NCBI RefSeq assembly: GCF_030813915.1
Contig: NZ_JAUSUJ010000015.1
Coordinates: forward strand, 1 to 64,000
Direction: 5' to 3'
DNA from: Rhodoplanes tepidamans
Lineage (GTDB): Bacteria; Pseudomonadota; Alphaproteobacteria; Rhizobiales; Xanthobacteraceae
DNA: 64,000 nt
Position numbers and translations under genes: made by a program. Below the pieces are notes generated by a model, which was not told the origin of the DNA, ran no database searches, and worked only from the letters and a program-made list of their open reading frames with translations. Positions 17,147-25,060 of the stretch are shown here, in pieces (positions within the stretch are counted from its first letter, which is position 1; each line of letters opens with the position of its first letter).

Positions 17147-17190
17147 GAAGAAGCTGGACGAGCACGAAGACAGGGCGCAAACGCGCCGTG

Positions 17191-17217
17191 GAGCCGGGGC
17201 GTCCGCCCCGGCTCTTT
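17191..17217 (+). terminator. Strong hairpin followed by TTT after the MHS gene
   Basis: GAGCCGGGGC (17191-17200), GTCC loop, GCCCCGGCTC (17205-17214), then TTT. A second perfect hairpin, CCGGCCGC-CT-GCGGCCGG, follows at 17230-17247. May terminate or attenuate between the transporter and the dehydrogenase gene, or stabilise mRNA ends. Confidence 0.6.
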
Positions 17218-17265
17218 CCCGAGACACTCCCGGCCGCCTGCGGCCGGCGAACCCGGACGACGACC

Positions 17266-18603
17266 ATGAGCCAAGACATTCGACCGGCCGACATCAAATC
17301 CGTGGCGGTGATCGGCGGCGGCACCATGGGGAGCGGCATCGCCGCCGCCTGTGCGGCGGCCGGCCGCGACGTGCTGCTCCTGGAGGCGAACGAGGCGCTC
17401 GCCGAGAAGGCGAAGGCCCGCGTCGAGAGCCTGGCGGCCGACGACGCCGAGACGGCGCTGTTCCGCGACAAGGTCGCGGTCGGCACGCTGGCGACGGACG
17501 GCGCCCGGCTGGCCGCCGCCGACTGGATCTGCGAGGCCGTCATCGAGACGCTCGACGCCAAGAAGGCCGTGCTCGCGGCGATCGAGCCGCTGCGCCGCGA
17601 CGGCTCGATCGTCACCACCAACACCTCCGGCATCCCGCTCTCCGCCATCGTCGCGGGCGAGCCCGAGCGGCTGAAGCGCGACATGCTGGTGACGCACTTC
17701 TTCAACCCGGTGCGGGTGATGCGGCTCCTGGAGATCGTCACCGGGCCCGACACCCGGGCCGATGCCCGCGAGACGCTCGGCGGCTTCCTGCGCGACGTCC
17801 TGAAGAAGGGCCTGGTCAGCGCCAAGGACACGCCGAACTTCATCGGCAACCGCATCGGCCTCTACTTCATCCTGTCGGGCCTGCATCTCGGGGCGCAGCA
17901 CCGCGCCCGCGGCATGCGCATCGATCGCATCGACGCGCTGCTCGGGGCGCCGGTCGGGTTTCCGGGCACGGCGCTCTACGGCCTGGTCGACCTGATCGGT
18001 CTCGACGTCGTCTCGTCGATCGCGAAGAACCTCGCCGAGACGCTGCCCGAGGGCGACGCCGGCCGCGCCTTCGCGTCGCTGCCGGCCGCCGAGGCGGCGA
18101 TGCTGGCGCGCGGGCAGCTCGGCCGCAAGAGCGGCGGCGGCTTCTATCGCATGCAGAAGGCGGCCGACGGCTCCAAGCTGAAGGAGGTCTTCGATCCCGA
18201 AGCCGCCGGCGGGGCCGGCAGCTGGGGACCGTCCTCGAAGATCGAGCTCGACGGGGACTCCGCCGCGCTGGAGACGCTGTTCTTCGCCGAGACCGCCGAC
18301 GGCGCGCTGGTGCGCGACGTGCTCGGCGGCACGCTGCTCTACGCCGCGGATCTGGTGCCGGAGATCTCCGACGACATCGTCAATGTCGATCGCGCCATGC
18401 GCTGGGGCTTCAACTGGGCCAAGGGCCCGTTCGAGCTCCTCGACCGCATCGGGCCGCAGCGCGTGATCGACCGGCTCGCCGGCGAGGGCCGGCCGCTGCC
18501 CCGCATGCTCGCGGTGCTCCAGAAGGCCGGCACGGCGCGCTTCTACGACGGCGCGACCTGTCTCGGCACCGACGGGCGCATGCACCCGATGCCGGCCGAG
18601 TGA
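17266..18603 (+). CDS. 3-hydroxyacyl-CoA dehydrogenase
   Basis: 445 aa from the ATG at 17266. N-terminal NAD-binding domain with VIGGGTMGSGIAAACAAAG (residues ~14-32). Next come the catalytic segment MLVTHFFNPVRVMRLLEIV (His) and NFIGNRIG, then two C-terminal 3HCDH helical domains, the second near the C-terminus (MRWGFNWAKGPFELLDRIGP). It oxidises 3-hydroxyacyl-CoA to 3-oxoacyl-CoA and lacks a fused crotonase domain, so the separate crotonases of the cluster supply the hydration step. The hairpins at 17191-17247 separate it from the transporter. Confidence 0.93.
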   Translation: MSQDIRPADIKSVAVIGGGTMGSGIAAACAAAGRDVLLLEANEALAEKAKARVESLAADDAETALFRDKVAVGTLATDGARLAAADWICEAVIETLDAKKAVLAAIEPLRRDGSIVTTNTSGIPLSAIVAGEPERLKRDMLVTHFFNPVRVMRLLEIVTGPDTRADARETLGGFLRDVLKKGLVSAKDTPNFIGNRIGLYFILSGLHLGAQHRARGMRIDRIDALLGAPVGFPGTALYGLVDLIGLDVVSSIAKNLAETLPEGDAGRAFASLPAAEAAMLARGQLGRKSGGGFYRMQKAADGSKLKEVFDPEAAGGAGSWGPSSKIELDGDSAALETLFFAETADGALVRDVLGGTLLYAADLVPEISDDIVNVDRAMRWGFNWAKGPFELLDRIGPQRVIDRLAGEGRPLPRMLAVLQKAGTARFYDGATCLGTDGRMHPMPAE

Positions 18604-18979
18604 GCGCGGCGGGACGATCACGATGAAACGACCGTTCCCGGGGGATCAGCGGCCAGGGCCGGTGCGCAAGGCGCAGCGGTCCGAGCCGGGCAGCACGTCG
18701 CTCTATCTCGTGCTGATGCGGGCCGAGTCAGGCTCCCGTCGGTCGTCCGGCACCAGGAGCCGTGCAGGCGCCCGCATGGATCCGGTGCGACGATCCCACC
18801 GAGGATCGCCGTCGTGACTGGGCGTGACCCCCGAACGCGAGCATGGAGCGACCCCGGCCGCTCCGTCGTACGGACCGATCGTCACGATGCCGTCCGACAT
18901 CGTGACGGGCGGCGCCGGGTCGGCTCCCGCGGATCCGGGCGCCACGGGCTGCTTCGGGCATCGTGACGAGGACTCCTCC
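18604..18979. other. 376-bp gap with repeated TCGTGA-type sites
   Basis: No gene supported. It contains one TCACGA at 18618-18623, an inverted pair CGTCACGATG / CATCGTGACG (18880-18889 and 18898-18907, 8-bp loop), and a third direct copy CATCGTGACG at 18959-18968 that overlaps the ribosome-binding site of the oxidase gene. This suggests a separately regulated promoter within the cluster. Confidence 0.5.
18880..18968. promoter_or_regulatory. Three copies of a 10-bp element before the 2-hydroxyacid oxidase
   Basis: CGTCACGATG (18880-18889) is the exact reverse complement of CATCGTGACG, found at 18898-18907 and again at 18959-18968. The first two form a perfect dyad with an 8-bp centre; the third lies over the GACGAGGA ribosome-binding site. 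Fits cooperative binding of a dimeric regulator, or an RNA switch. Confidence 0.5.
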
Positions 18980-20200
18980 TTGACCATCCATCGGCGAGAT
19001 CTCCTGCTCACCGGCACACTGGCCGCCACCGCGGCGGCAGCGCACGCCTCCACTGCCGTCGCGCAAGTGGACACCTCGGCACGGCCGTCGGCCCAGGCCG
19101 ACGCCTCGGCGGCCGCCTATGCGGCACCGGCACCCGAGCAGAAAATCAATGTCGTCAGCCTGCGCGACATCGAGCGCCAGGCCGAGAAGGTGCTGCCGCC
19201 GTTCGGCTTCCACTTCATCGCCGGCGGCAGCGGCGACGAGTGGACGTTGCGCGAGAACGAGGCGGCGTTCGACCGCCTGGTGATCGAGCCGCGCTTCCTG
19301 TCCGGCGTGAAGACGCCGAACCCGGCCACGTCCATCCTGGGATCGAAGCTCTCGCTCCCGGTCCTCGCCTCGCCGATGGGCATGCACGGCTTCGCCCATG
19401 CGGGGAAGGAGGCCGGAACCGCGAAGGGAACGGCCGCGGCCGGCTCTCTCTACGTCACGCCCTCGGTCTCCAACCTGTCGATGGAGGAGATCGCGGCGGC
19501 GGCCGGCGCGGGCGCCAAGTGGTTCCAGATCTACTTCCCCGAAGATCCGGGATATGCGCGTGAGCAGCTGCAGCGGGCCAAGGCGGCCGGCTACACGGCG
19601 ATCGTCCTGACCGTCGACGCGACGTCGTTCGGCAATCGCGAGCGTCCCGCCAAGCTGGGCCTCAAGCCGCCGCCGCATCTCGGCTTCGGCAACATGCCCA
19701 AGTCGCCGGCGCTCGCCGGGCAGAATCCCGACATGCAGAAGAAGGACCTGACCTTCGCCGACGTCGCCTTCTGCCAGAAGGAGAGCGGGCTCCCGGTGAT
19801 CGTCAAGGGCGTTCTCACCGCCGGGCTGGCGAGCGACTGCGTCAAACACGGCTGCGCCGGCGTGTGGGTGTCCAACCACGGCGGTCGTCAGCTCGACCAT
19901 TCACCGGCGACGATCGCGGTCCTGCCGAAGATCGCCGATGCGGTCGGCGGCAAGGTGCCGATCATCGTCGACAGCGGCATCCGCCGCGGCCAGGACGTGT
20001 TCCGCTGCCTGGCACTCGGCGCCAGCGTCGTGGGCATCGGCCGGCCGCTCCTCTACGGGCTCGCGCTGGGCGGCGCCCAGGGCGTCGAGGCCGTCTTCCA
20101 GCGGCTGCGCACCGAGCTTCTGATGACCATGCAGCTCGCCGGGGTCGCCTCCGTCGACAAGATCACGGCCGACTACGTCGCGCCGGCCGTGAGATCGTAA
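18980..20200 (+). CDS. FMN-dependent 2-hydroxyacid oxidase/dehydrogenase with Tat signal
   Basis: 406 aa from a TTG at 18980, chosen because it gives a twin-arginine signal right at the N-terminus ([23 protein letters not shown]...STAVAQ) with GACGAGGA upstream; longer starts at 18887 or 18824 bury the signal. The mature part is the FMN TIM barrel of the lactate/glycolate/mandelate family: [28 protein letters not shown] (FMN lysine), [10 protein letters not shown] (catalytic His and Arg), DSGIRRGQD. Export implies oxidation of a 2-hydroxyacid to a 2-oxo acid outside the cytoplasm; export of a flavoprotein of this family is uncommon. It could feed the adjacent pathway. Confidence 0.85.
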   Translation: MTIHRRDLLLTGTLAATAAAAHASTAVAQVDTSARPSAQADASAAAYAAPAPEQKINVVSLRDIERQAEKVLPPFGFHFIAGGSGDEWTLRENEAAFDRLVIEPRFLSGVKTPNPATSILGSKLSLPVLASPMGMHGFAHAGKEAGTAKGTAAAGSLYVTPSVSNLSMEEIAAAAGAGAKWFQIYFPEDPGYAREQLQRAKAAGYTAIVLTVDATSFGNRERPAKLGLKPPPHLGFGNMPKSPALAGQNPDMQKKDLTFADVAFCQKESGLPVIVKGVLTAGLASDCVKHGCAGVWVSNHGGRQLDHSPATIAVLPKIADAVGGKVPIIVDSGIRRGQDVFRCLALGASVVGIGRPLLYGLALGGAQGVEAVFQRLRTELLMTMQLAGVASVDKITADYVAPAVRS

Positions 20201-20261
20201 CCGAACCGTCGCTCACGGGCGGCCGGTTCGCCGGCCGCCCGATCACACGAGACAACGAGAC

Positions 20262-21065
20262 ATGACCTACGAGACCCTGATCGTCGAAACCGTGGGGCGC
20301 GTCGGCGTCATCCGGCTGAACCGGCCGAAGGCGCTGAACGCGCTGAATTCGACGCTCGCGGACGAGCTCCGGGCGGCGTTCGCGGCGTTCGAGCAGGACG
20401 ACGGCATCGGCTGCATCGTCGTCACCGGCAGCGAGAAGGCCTTCGCGGCCGGCGCCGACATCAAGGAGATGGCGCCACGCTCCTTCATCGACAATTTCAG
20501 CGCCAACTACATGGCGAACTGGGACAGCCCGGCGCGCTCGCGCAAGCCGTCGATCGCGGCGGTGGCGGGCTTCGCGCTCGGTGGTGGCTGCGAGCTGGCC
20601 ATGCAGTGCGACCTGATCATCGCGGCCGACAACGCCAGGTTCGGCCAGCCGGAGATCACGCTGGGCATCGTGCCCGGCCTCGGCGGCACCCAGCGCATGA
20701 CGCGGGCGGTCGGCAAGGCCAAGGCCATGGATCTCGTGCTGACCGGCCGGATGATGGATGCGGCGGAGGCCGAGCGCTGCGGGCTCGTCTCGCGCGTCGT
20801 GCCGCTCGCCGAGCTGATGGACGTCGCCATGACGGCGGCCGAGACCATCGCCTCGATGTCGCTGCCGGCCGTGATGACGGCCAAGGAGCTGGTGCAGCGC
20901 GCCCACGAGCTGCCGCTCGCCGAGGGCCTGCGTTTCGAGCGCCGCGCCTTCCATGCGCTGTTCGGCACCGACGGCCAGCGTGAGGGCATGCAGGCCTTCC
21001 TGGAGAAGCGCAAGCCGCAGTTCAACCGGGCGTCGTCGGCGAACCTTCCTGCCGCGGCAGAGTAG
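20262..21065 (+). CDS. Enoyl-CoA hydratase, copy 3
   Basis: 267 aa. A textbook enoyl-CoA hydratase: [18 protein letters not shown], then [14 protein letters not shown] (oxyanion hole), [23 protein letters not shown], and [20 protein letters not shown] with both catalytic glutamates. [12 protein letters not shown] and [25 protein letters not shown] complete the C-terminus. Adds water to trans-2-enoyl-CoA esters such as crotonyl-CoA. Directly upstream of the GcdA-like gene, whose expected product in glutaconate-type pathways is crotonyl-CoA. Confidence 0.93.
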   Translation: MTYETLIVETVGRVGVIRLNRPKALNALNSTLADELRAAFAAFEQDDGIGCIVVTGSEKAFAAGADIKEMAPRSFIDNFSANYMANWDSPARSRKPSIAAVAGFALGGGCELAMQCDLIIAADNARFGQPEITLGIVPGLGGTQRMTRAVGKAKAMDLVLTGRMMDAAEAERCGLVSRVVPLAELMDVAMTAAETIASMSLPAVMTAKELVQRAHELPLAEGLRFERRAFHALFGTDGQREGMQAFLEKRKPQFNRASSANLPAAAE

Positions 21066-21182
21066 AACGGCCGCGCCGCGCCTCCTCCACCGATTCGCTT
21101 GACGGCGGTGCGACGGAGGCCGATGCCTCGACTGTCCCGCCTCGTCCCGCCGTCCGGCGGCGATCATTCTCAGGAGTTCAGC

Positions 21183-22916
21183 ATGCGACCCTATTTCGAG
21201 CGGATGCCGGAGTTCGGCAAGGCTCTGAAGGAGAACCGCGTCGCCCGGACACAGGACAGCCGACGAAGCCTCGAGGCGGTCGAGGCGGAGCTCGCCAGGC
21301 TGCGCGAGGCGCGCCGCGAGGTCGGCATCCCGACCGAGGAGATCAACAAGCGCGGCGGCCTCACCATCTGGCAGCGCCTCGGCTATCTGGTCGATCCCGG
21401 CACCTGGCATCCGCTGCACAGCCTGTACGATCCGGAGAGCAACCCGGAAGGCACCACCAACGTGGTCGACGGGCTGGCCAAGATCGCCGGCCGCTGGGCC
21501 GTGGTGATCGGCTTCGACAACAAGGTGCTGGCCGGCGCCTGGATCCCCGGACAGTCGGAGAACATCCTCAAGGTCACCGACATCGCCAAACGGCTGCGGG
21601 TGCCGCTGGTGTGGCTGGTCAACTGCAGCGGCGTGAAGATGCCGGACCAGGAGAAGTTCTATGCCGGCCGGCGCGGCTCGGGCACGCCGTTCTATCGGCA
21701 CGCCGAGCTCGAGCAACTCGGCATTCCGGTGCTCGCCGGCATCTACGGCACCAACCCGGCCGGCGGCGGCTATCAGGCGATCTCGCCGACCATCCTGATC
21801 GCCCACAAGGACGCCAACATGGCGGTGGGCGGCGTCGGCATCGTCTCCGGCATGGCGCCGAAGGGCGGCTTCGATGCCGAGGTGCTGGAGGATCTGATCG
21901 CCAAGACGCGCGAGATGCGCACCAAGCCGCCCGGCAGCGTCGCCACCCATTTCGAGCACACCGGCTTCTTCACCCGCGTCTACGAGGAAGAGACCGGCGT
22001 GCTGGAGGGCATCAAGGACTACATGCGGATGCTGCCGGCCTACGATCCGGAGTTCTTCCGCGTCGCCGCGCCGGCGGAGCCGCGCTTCTCGGCCGACGAC
22101 CTCTATCACCTGCTGCCGTTCGACCAGGGCGAGACCTACTCGTTCGACGACATCCTGGCGCGGCTCGTCGACGGCAGTGAGACGATGGAGTTCCGGCCCG
22201 ACTACGGTCCGGAGATCTTCACCGGCCTGGTCAAGATCGACGGCTACCTCACCGGGGTGATCGGCAACCGGCAGGGGCTGCTGCCGCGCGGCTATCCGGA
22301 ATACGCGGACTATCCGGGCATCGGCGGCAAGCTCTACCGCCAGGGCCTGATCAAGATGAGCGAGTTCGTCACCCACTGCAGCCGCGACCGGGTGCCGGTG
22401 ATCTGGTTCCAGGACACGACCGGCATCGACGTCGGCGACGTCGCGGAGCGGGCCGAGCTGCTCGGCCTCGGCCAGTCGCTGATCTACTCGATCCAGCAGA
22501 CCGACGTGCCGATGATGCTGGTGGTGCTGCGCAAGGGCTCGGCCGCCGCGCACTACGTGATGGGCGGCCCGACGGCGAACCGGCACAACGCCTTCACGGT
22601 CGGCACCGCGGCGACCGAGATCTACGTGATGCACGGCGAGACCGCGGCGGTCGCGGCCTACGGCCGCCGCGCCGTCAAGGACAAGGACGCCGGCAAGCCG
22701 CTGCAGCCGGTCGCCGACAAGATGAACGAGATGGCGCGGAAGTACTACGAGACGTCGCGCCCCGCCTGGTGCGCCCAGCACGGCTTCGTCGACGAGATCG
22801 TCGACCTGACCAGCCTGCGCAGCTACCTGATGGCCTTCGCGGGTGCCGTCTATCAGAATCCCGGCTCGCTCTGCCCGCGCCATCAGATGCTGCTGCCGCG
22901 GCTGATTCGCGGCTGA
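21183..22916 (+). CDS. Biotin-dependent acyl-CoA carboxyltransferase, glutaconyl-CoA decarboxylase alpha (GcdA)-like
   Basis: 577 aa from the ATG at 21183 (MRPYFERMPEFGK, CAGGAGT upstream). Two crotonase-like carboxyltransferase halves are visible: VNCSGVKMPDQEKFYAGRRGSGTPFYRHAELEQLGIP with GIYGTNPAGGGY, and GGKLYRQGLIKMSEFVTHCSRDRVPVIWFQDTTGIDVG with RKGSAAAHYVMGGP. Length and motifs match, from memory, the alpha subunit of Na+-pumping glutaconyl-CoA decarboxylase better than propionyl- or methylcrotonyl-CoA carboxylase beta subunits. It should move CO2 between an acyl-CoA and a biotin carrier. No biotin carrier, biotin carboxylase or GcdB-like membrane gene is in the window, so the partner and direction are unknown. 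Confidence 0.85.
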   Translation: MRPYFERMPEFGKALKENRVARTQDSRRSLEAVEAELARLREARREVGIPTEEINKRGGLTIWQRLGYLVDPGTWHPLHSLYDPESNPEGTTNVVDGLAKIAGRWAVVIGFDNKVLAGAWIPGQSENILKVTDIAKRLRVPLVWLVNCSGVKMPDQEKFYAGRRGSGTPFYRHAELEQLGIPVLAGIYGTNPAGGGYQAISPTILIAHKDANMAVGGVGIVSGMAPKGGFDAEVLEDLIAKTREMRTKPPGSVATHFEHTGFFTRVYEEETGVLEGIKDYMRMLPAYDPEFFRVAAPAEPRFSADDLYHLLPFDQGETYSFDDILARLVDGSETMEFRPDYGPEIFTGLVKIDGYLTGVIGNRQGLLPRGYPEYADYPGIGGKLYRQGLIKMSEFVTHCSRDRVPVIWFQDTTGIDVGDVAERAELLGLGQSLIYSIQQTDVPMMLVVLRKGSAAAHYVMGGPTANRHNAFTVGTAATEIYVMHGETAAVAAYGRRAVKDKDAGKPLQPVADKMNEMARKYYETSRPAWCAQHGFVDEIVDLTSLRSYLMAFAGAVYQNPGSLCPRHQMLLPRLIRG

Positions 22917-22931
22917 TCCGCCGACCCGGAC

Positions 22932-22951
22932 GGGCCGCCCCGGGGCGGCCC
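22932..22951. terminator. Perfect GC palindrome at the end of the catabolic cluster
   Basis: GGGCCGCCCC immediately followed by its reverse complement GGGGCGGCCC, 15 bp after the GcdA-like stop. Stem-capable but lacks a loop and T run; probably a terminator or mRNA 3'-end stabiliser. Confidence 0.45.
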
Positions 22952-23117
22952 CGACCGCGGCCGAGCGTCGCGCCCGGCCGGTGCAGTGCACGCCACGGCT
23001 GTGGACAACCGTCCGGCCGTGGCGGCTTACGCCCTGACTCGCCTAGCCAATCCGGAGTGCTGCTCCGCCGCACGCGCGGCGGCGCGGCGCAATGCGGCTA
23101 CCACCTCCGGGCGCAAA

Positions 23118-23133
23118 TTAATGATTCATTAAC
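23118..23133 (+). promoter_or_regulatory. CtrA-type binding site (TTAA-N7-TTAAC)
   Basis: TTAATGATTCATTAAC matches the alphaproteobacterial CtrA consensus exactly and is also a dyad (TTAATGA / TCATTAA). It lies 144 bp upstream of the start of the membrane protein at 23277, in a locally AT-rich stretch. Suggests cell-cycle or motility-linked expression. Binding is inferred from sequence only. Confidence 0.6.
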
Positions 23134-23276
23134 CAACAGAATTTAAGCACGGTATCGGAATGTGTTAATCATCGTTCCTGATGTGATTCGTCAGGATTTC
23201 CGCGTCCGGTCGGGCTCTTCCCTCCGCCGGGCGAGAACTCGTAACGTAGTGCATATTTTCAAGCTGGAGACGGACC

Positions 23277-24101
23277 ATGCCCTCTGAATCAGCTTTCCGC
23301 GGATTCGACAGGACGTTCTGGACGCGCGCCCTCGGCGCCGTCATGCTCGTGTGCATCGCGGTCGGTTCGACGGCCGCGATGGCGGCGACCCCGGACGCGG
23401 CGCTGGTGGAAGGCTCGCAGCGGCTGCTGATCGCGAGCGTGCTGGTCTTCGCAGCGATCGGCTTCGTCGGCTACCGCATGGCCGGGGGCTACATCGAGTC
23501 GCTGACCAAGCACGACGTCGAGATCGCCACGCCCGCCAACGACGACGTCGCCGCGGCGCCGGTCCGCGCCGCCGAGCCGGTCGCCGATCTGGTCGCCGTC
23601 GTGGCCCCGCGCGTCGCCCCGGTGACCGGCGTCACCAGCCCGGTGCGTGGCCGTCTCGCCGCCGAGCGTTTCGCCCGCCCCATCACGGTCGCTCCGAAGA
23701 TCGTCGAGCCGCAGCCCGTCCAGCGCCTGTTCATGCGCCCGGCGACGCCGAGCGGCGTTTCCGGCCGGGTCGAGCCGCGCCGCGCCGCGCCCGTCACTCC
23801 GGTGACCAGCGCCGTGACGAGCCCGGTGACGCCGCGCAGCGCGGTGGCGAGCCCGGTGGTCGGCCGCAGCGGCCGTCCGTCGCCCGTGACCAGCAGCGTG
23901 CAGCCGCGGCAGGCGGAGCGCGTCGTCGCCCGCGCCACCCCGAGCCGCAGCGAGCCGGCTCGCGAGGCGCGCGTCGAGACCGCCCGTTCGGAGACCACGG
24001 CCCGTCGCGAGACGGTGCGCACCGCGGTTGCCGCACGCGCCGTGACCAGCCCGGTGCAGGGTGTCCGCGGCCGCGAGTCGGCGGTGCGGGCCCGCGGCTG
24101 A
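23277..24101 (+). CDS. Membrane-anchored protein with TSPV repeats, unknown function
   Basis: 274 aa; not recognised. Two hydrophobic helices near the N-terminus (about residues 18-37 and 48-66, LLIASVLVFAAIGFVGYRMAGG) would anchor it. The remaining ~200 residues are low-complexity, rich in Ala, Arg, Pro, Val and Thr. They carry recurring TSPV/ASPV/PSPVTS words (VTSPVRGR, VTSPVTPR, VASPVVGR, VTSPVQGVRGR) in a basic, disordered context. Preceded by CTGGAGACGG and by the CtrA box at 23118. The tail may bind DNA, peptidoglycan or acidic protein partners; this is speculation. Ends at the strong inverted repeat at 24108. Confidence 0.75.
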   Translation: MPSESAFRGFDRTFWTRALGAVMLVCIAVGSTAAMAATPDAALVEGSQRLLIASVLVFAAIGFVGYRMAGGYIESLTKHDVEIATPANDDVAAAPVRAAEPVADLVAVVAPRVAPVTGVTSPVRGRLAAERFARPITVAPKIVEPQPVQRLFMRPATPSGVSGRVEPRRAAPVTPVTSAVTSPVTPRSAVASPVVGRSGRPSPVTSSVQPRQAERVVARATPSRSEPAREARVETARSETTARRETVRTAVAARAVTSPVQGVRGRESAVRARG

Positions 24102-24107
24102 CGCCGC

Positions 24108-24148
24108 GATCCGGACCCCGCCGTCCGGCCGGACCCGCGGTCCGGATC
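24108..24148 (+). terminator. Nested inverted repeat after the TSPV-repeat gene
   Basis: GATCCGGACC (24108-24117) pairs with GGTCCGGATC (24139-24148), enclosing a second perfect palindrome GTCCGGCCGGAC (24123-24134). Begins 7 bp after the stop codon; probable terminator for the upstream gene. Confidence 0.55.
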
Positions 24149-24280
24149 ACCCGACGACAGCCCGGCCGCGGCAGCGCGGCCGGCGATACGATCAGAGACC
24201 GGACGTCACCGGTGCCGTGACCGCGGCCGCCCGTCAGGGCCGGCCGCGCACGTGCACCGGACAGGCCTTTTCGGCCGTCC

Positions 24281-24592
24281 TCAGCGTCCGGCGACGACGC
24301 CCATCTCGGGCCGGCGCGTGTTCGCTCCCATCAGCCCCACCGTGGCGATCCGGCTGGCCAGCGCGCGCTTGGCCTGGTCGAGGCTGGTCGCGACGCCGCG
24401 GTCCTCGGGCGTGCCGTGGGCGGCGTCGATCGACCAGTACCAGCGCCGGAAGGCGCCCTGGGCGAACGAGCTCATGACGCGGCCGACGCGCCGCTGGTTG
24501 ATCATCACGATGAAGTCTTCCGGCCGCGGGCTCTCGTCGTAGACCGGGGTCAGCACCCTCTCCAGGGTCAGGCTCTGCAGCGTGTCGAGCAT
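24281..24592 (-). CDS. Small protein of unknown function (103 aa)
   Basis: 103 aa, MLDTLQSLTLERVLTPVYDE..., not recognised. Predicted soluble with alternating charged and hydrophobic segments; INQRRVGRVMSS and FRRWYWSIDAA resemble a beta-strand pair with aromatic residues, and the middle DQAKRALASRIATVGLM a helix. Starts 2 bp after the stop of the 53-aa membrane peptide (TGACCATG), so the two are almost certainly co-translated. Clear codon bias supports it as real. No function can be given. Confidence 0.65.
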   Translation of the reverse strand: MLDTLQSLTLERVLTPVYDESPRPEDFIVMINQRRVGRVMSSFAQGAFRRWYWSIDAAHGTPEDRGVATSLDQAKRALASRIATVGLMGANTRRPEMGVVAGR

Positions 24593-24594
24593 GG

Positions 24595-24756
24595 TCAGGG
24601 TCCCGAGCGTGTGAGGTCGGATCTGGGGGCGAATTGACGGGCATGGGCGTCGCCCACCGCGACCCGCTCCAGCGCGTGGAGCGCGACGATCGCGGCGACG
24701 ACGACGGCCGCGGCGCCGACCCAGGCCGGGCCGGCGGGCGTCTTTCGAGCAGTCAT
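24595..24756 (-). CDS. 53-aa single-pass membrane peptide
   Basis: Very short gene: MTARKTPAGPAWVGAAAVVVAAIVALHALERVAVG..., with a positively charged N-terminus, one predicted transmembrane helix (about residues 12-29) and an Arg/Asp-containing tail ending in SGP. Its stop is 2 bp from the next ATG (24592). The third base of codons is strongly G/C, supporting translation. Probably a membrane partner or anchor for the 103-aa protein; not recognised. Confidence 0.5.
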   Translation of the reverse strand: MTARKTPAGPAWVGAAAVVVAAIVALHALERVAVGDAHARQFAPRSDLTRSGP

Positions 24757-25060
24757 GGATCGGTCTCCGGCCCGGCGACATGCCGGGCTGGAAGGCGGAA
24801 CGGCCGCTGGGGCGGGCCGGCGGAAGTCGCGTGCCGGCCGATCTCGACGGCCGATCGGGGGTCCCGACCTTCGGGTGCTTCCCTACGCCTGCGCGGGGCC
24901 CGTGTATAATATCGAGTTTTCCATTCGGCATTGGCCGAAGTTATGGCCGGCGCCCGATCGCTCCGTCTTCAGGATTGCTCGCAACGGTTCGGACACCGAG
25001 CCGATACGGCCTCGAAACCGGACCGAACCGCGCGGCCCGGACCCGTCCGCGCCCGGGGCC
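24757..25060. other. 304-bp gap before the small two-gene operon
   Basis: Contains a hairpin TTCGGC-attg-GCCGAA at 24924-24939 and an isolated AT-rich block with TATAAT at 24905-24910 (plus strand) or TATTAT on the minus strand. It should hold the promoter of the 53-aa/103-aa pair, but no good -35 partner is visible on either strand. Also holds the 3' end region of the DUF1254 gene. Confidence 0.45.

Larger units (their letters stand above)
22917..23276. other. 360-bp gap: terminator, AT-rich block and CtrA box
   Basis: The left part holds the hairpin at 22932-22951 ending the catabolic cluster. From about 23105 the base composition turns AT-rich and includes a perfect TTAA-N7-TTAAC element at 23118-23133, further TTAA words at 23143 and 23165, and then the leader of the 274-aa membrane protein. 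No open frame here resembles a gene. Confidence 0.6.

Noticed and set aside
18623-18817. 64-codon open frame between the hydroxyacyl-CoA dehydrogenase and oxidase genes
   Set aside because: No ribosome-binding site, low-complexity basic sequence, and it lies in a region of regulatory repeats.
18824-18979. N-terminal extension of the FMN oxidase from GTG 18824 or ATG 18887
   Set aside because: It would place 52 or 31 low-complexity residues before the twin-arginine signal and read through the repeated operator-like elements; the TTG at 18980 has a suitable ribosome-binding site.
20163-22991. 942-codon minus-strand open frame
   Set aside because: Antisense to the third crotonase and the GcdA-like gene; composition typical of a GC-rich shadow frame.
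23165-23356. 63-codon minus-strand open frame over the CtrA-box region
   Set aside because: Overlaps the start of the 274-aa membrane gene and its leader; no recognisable feature.
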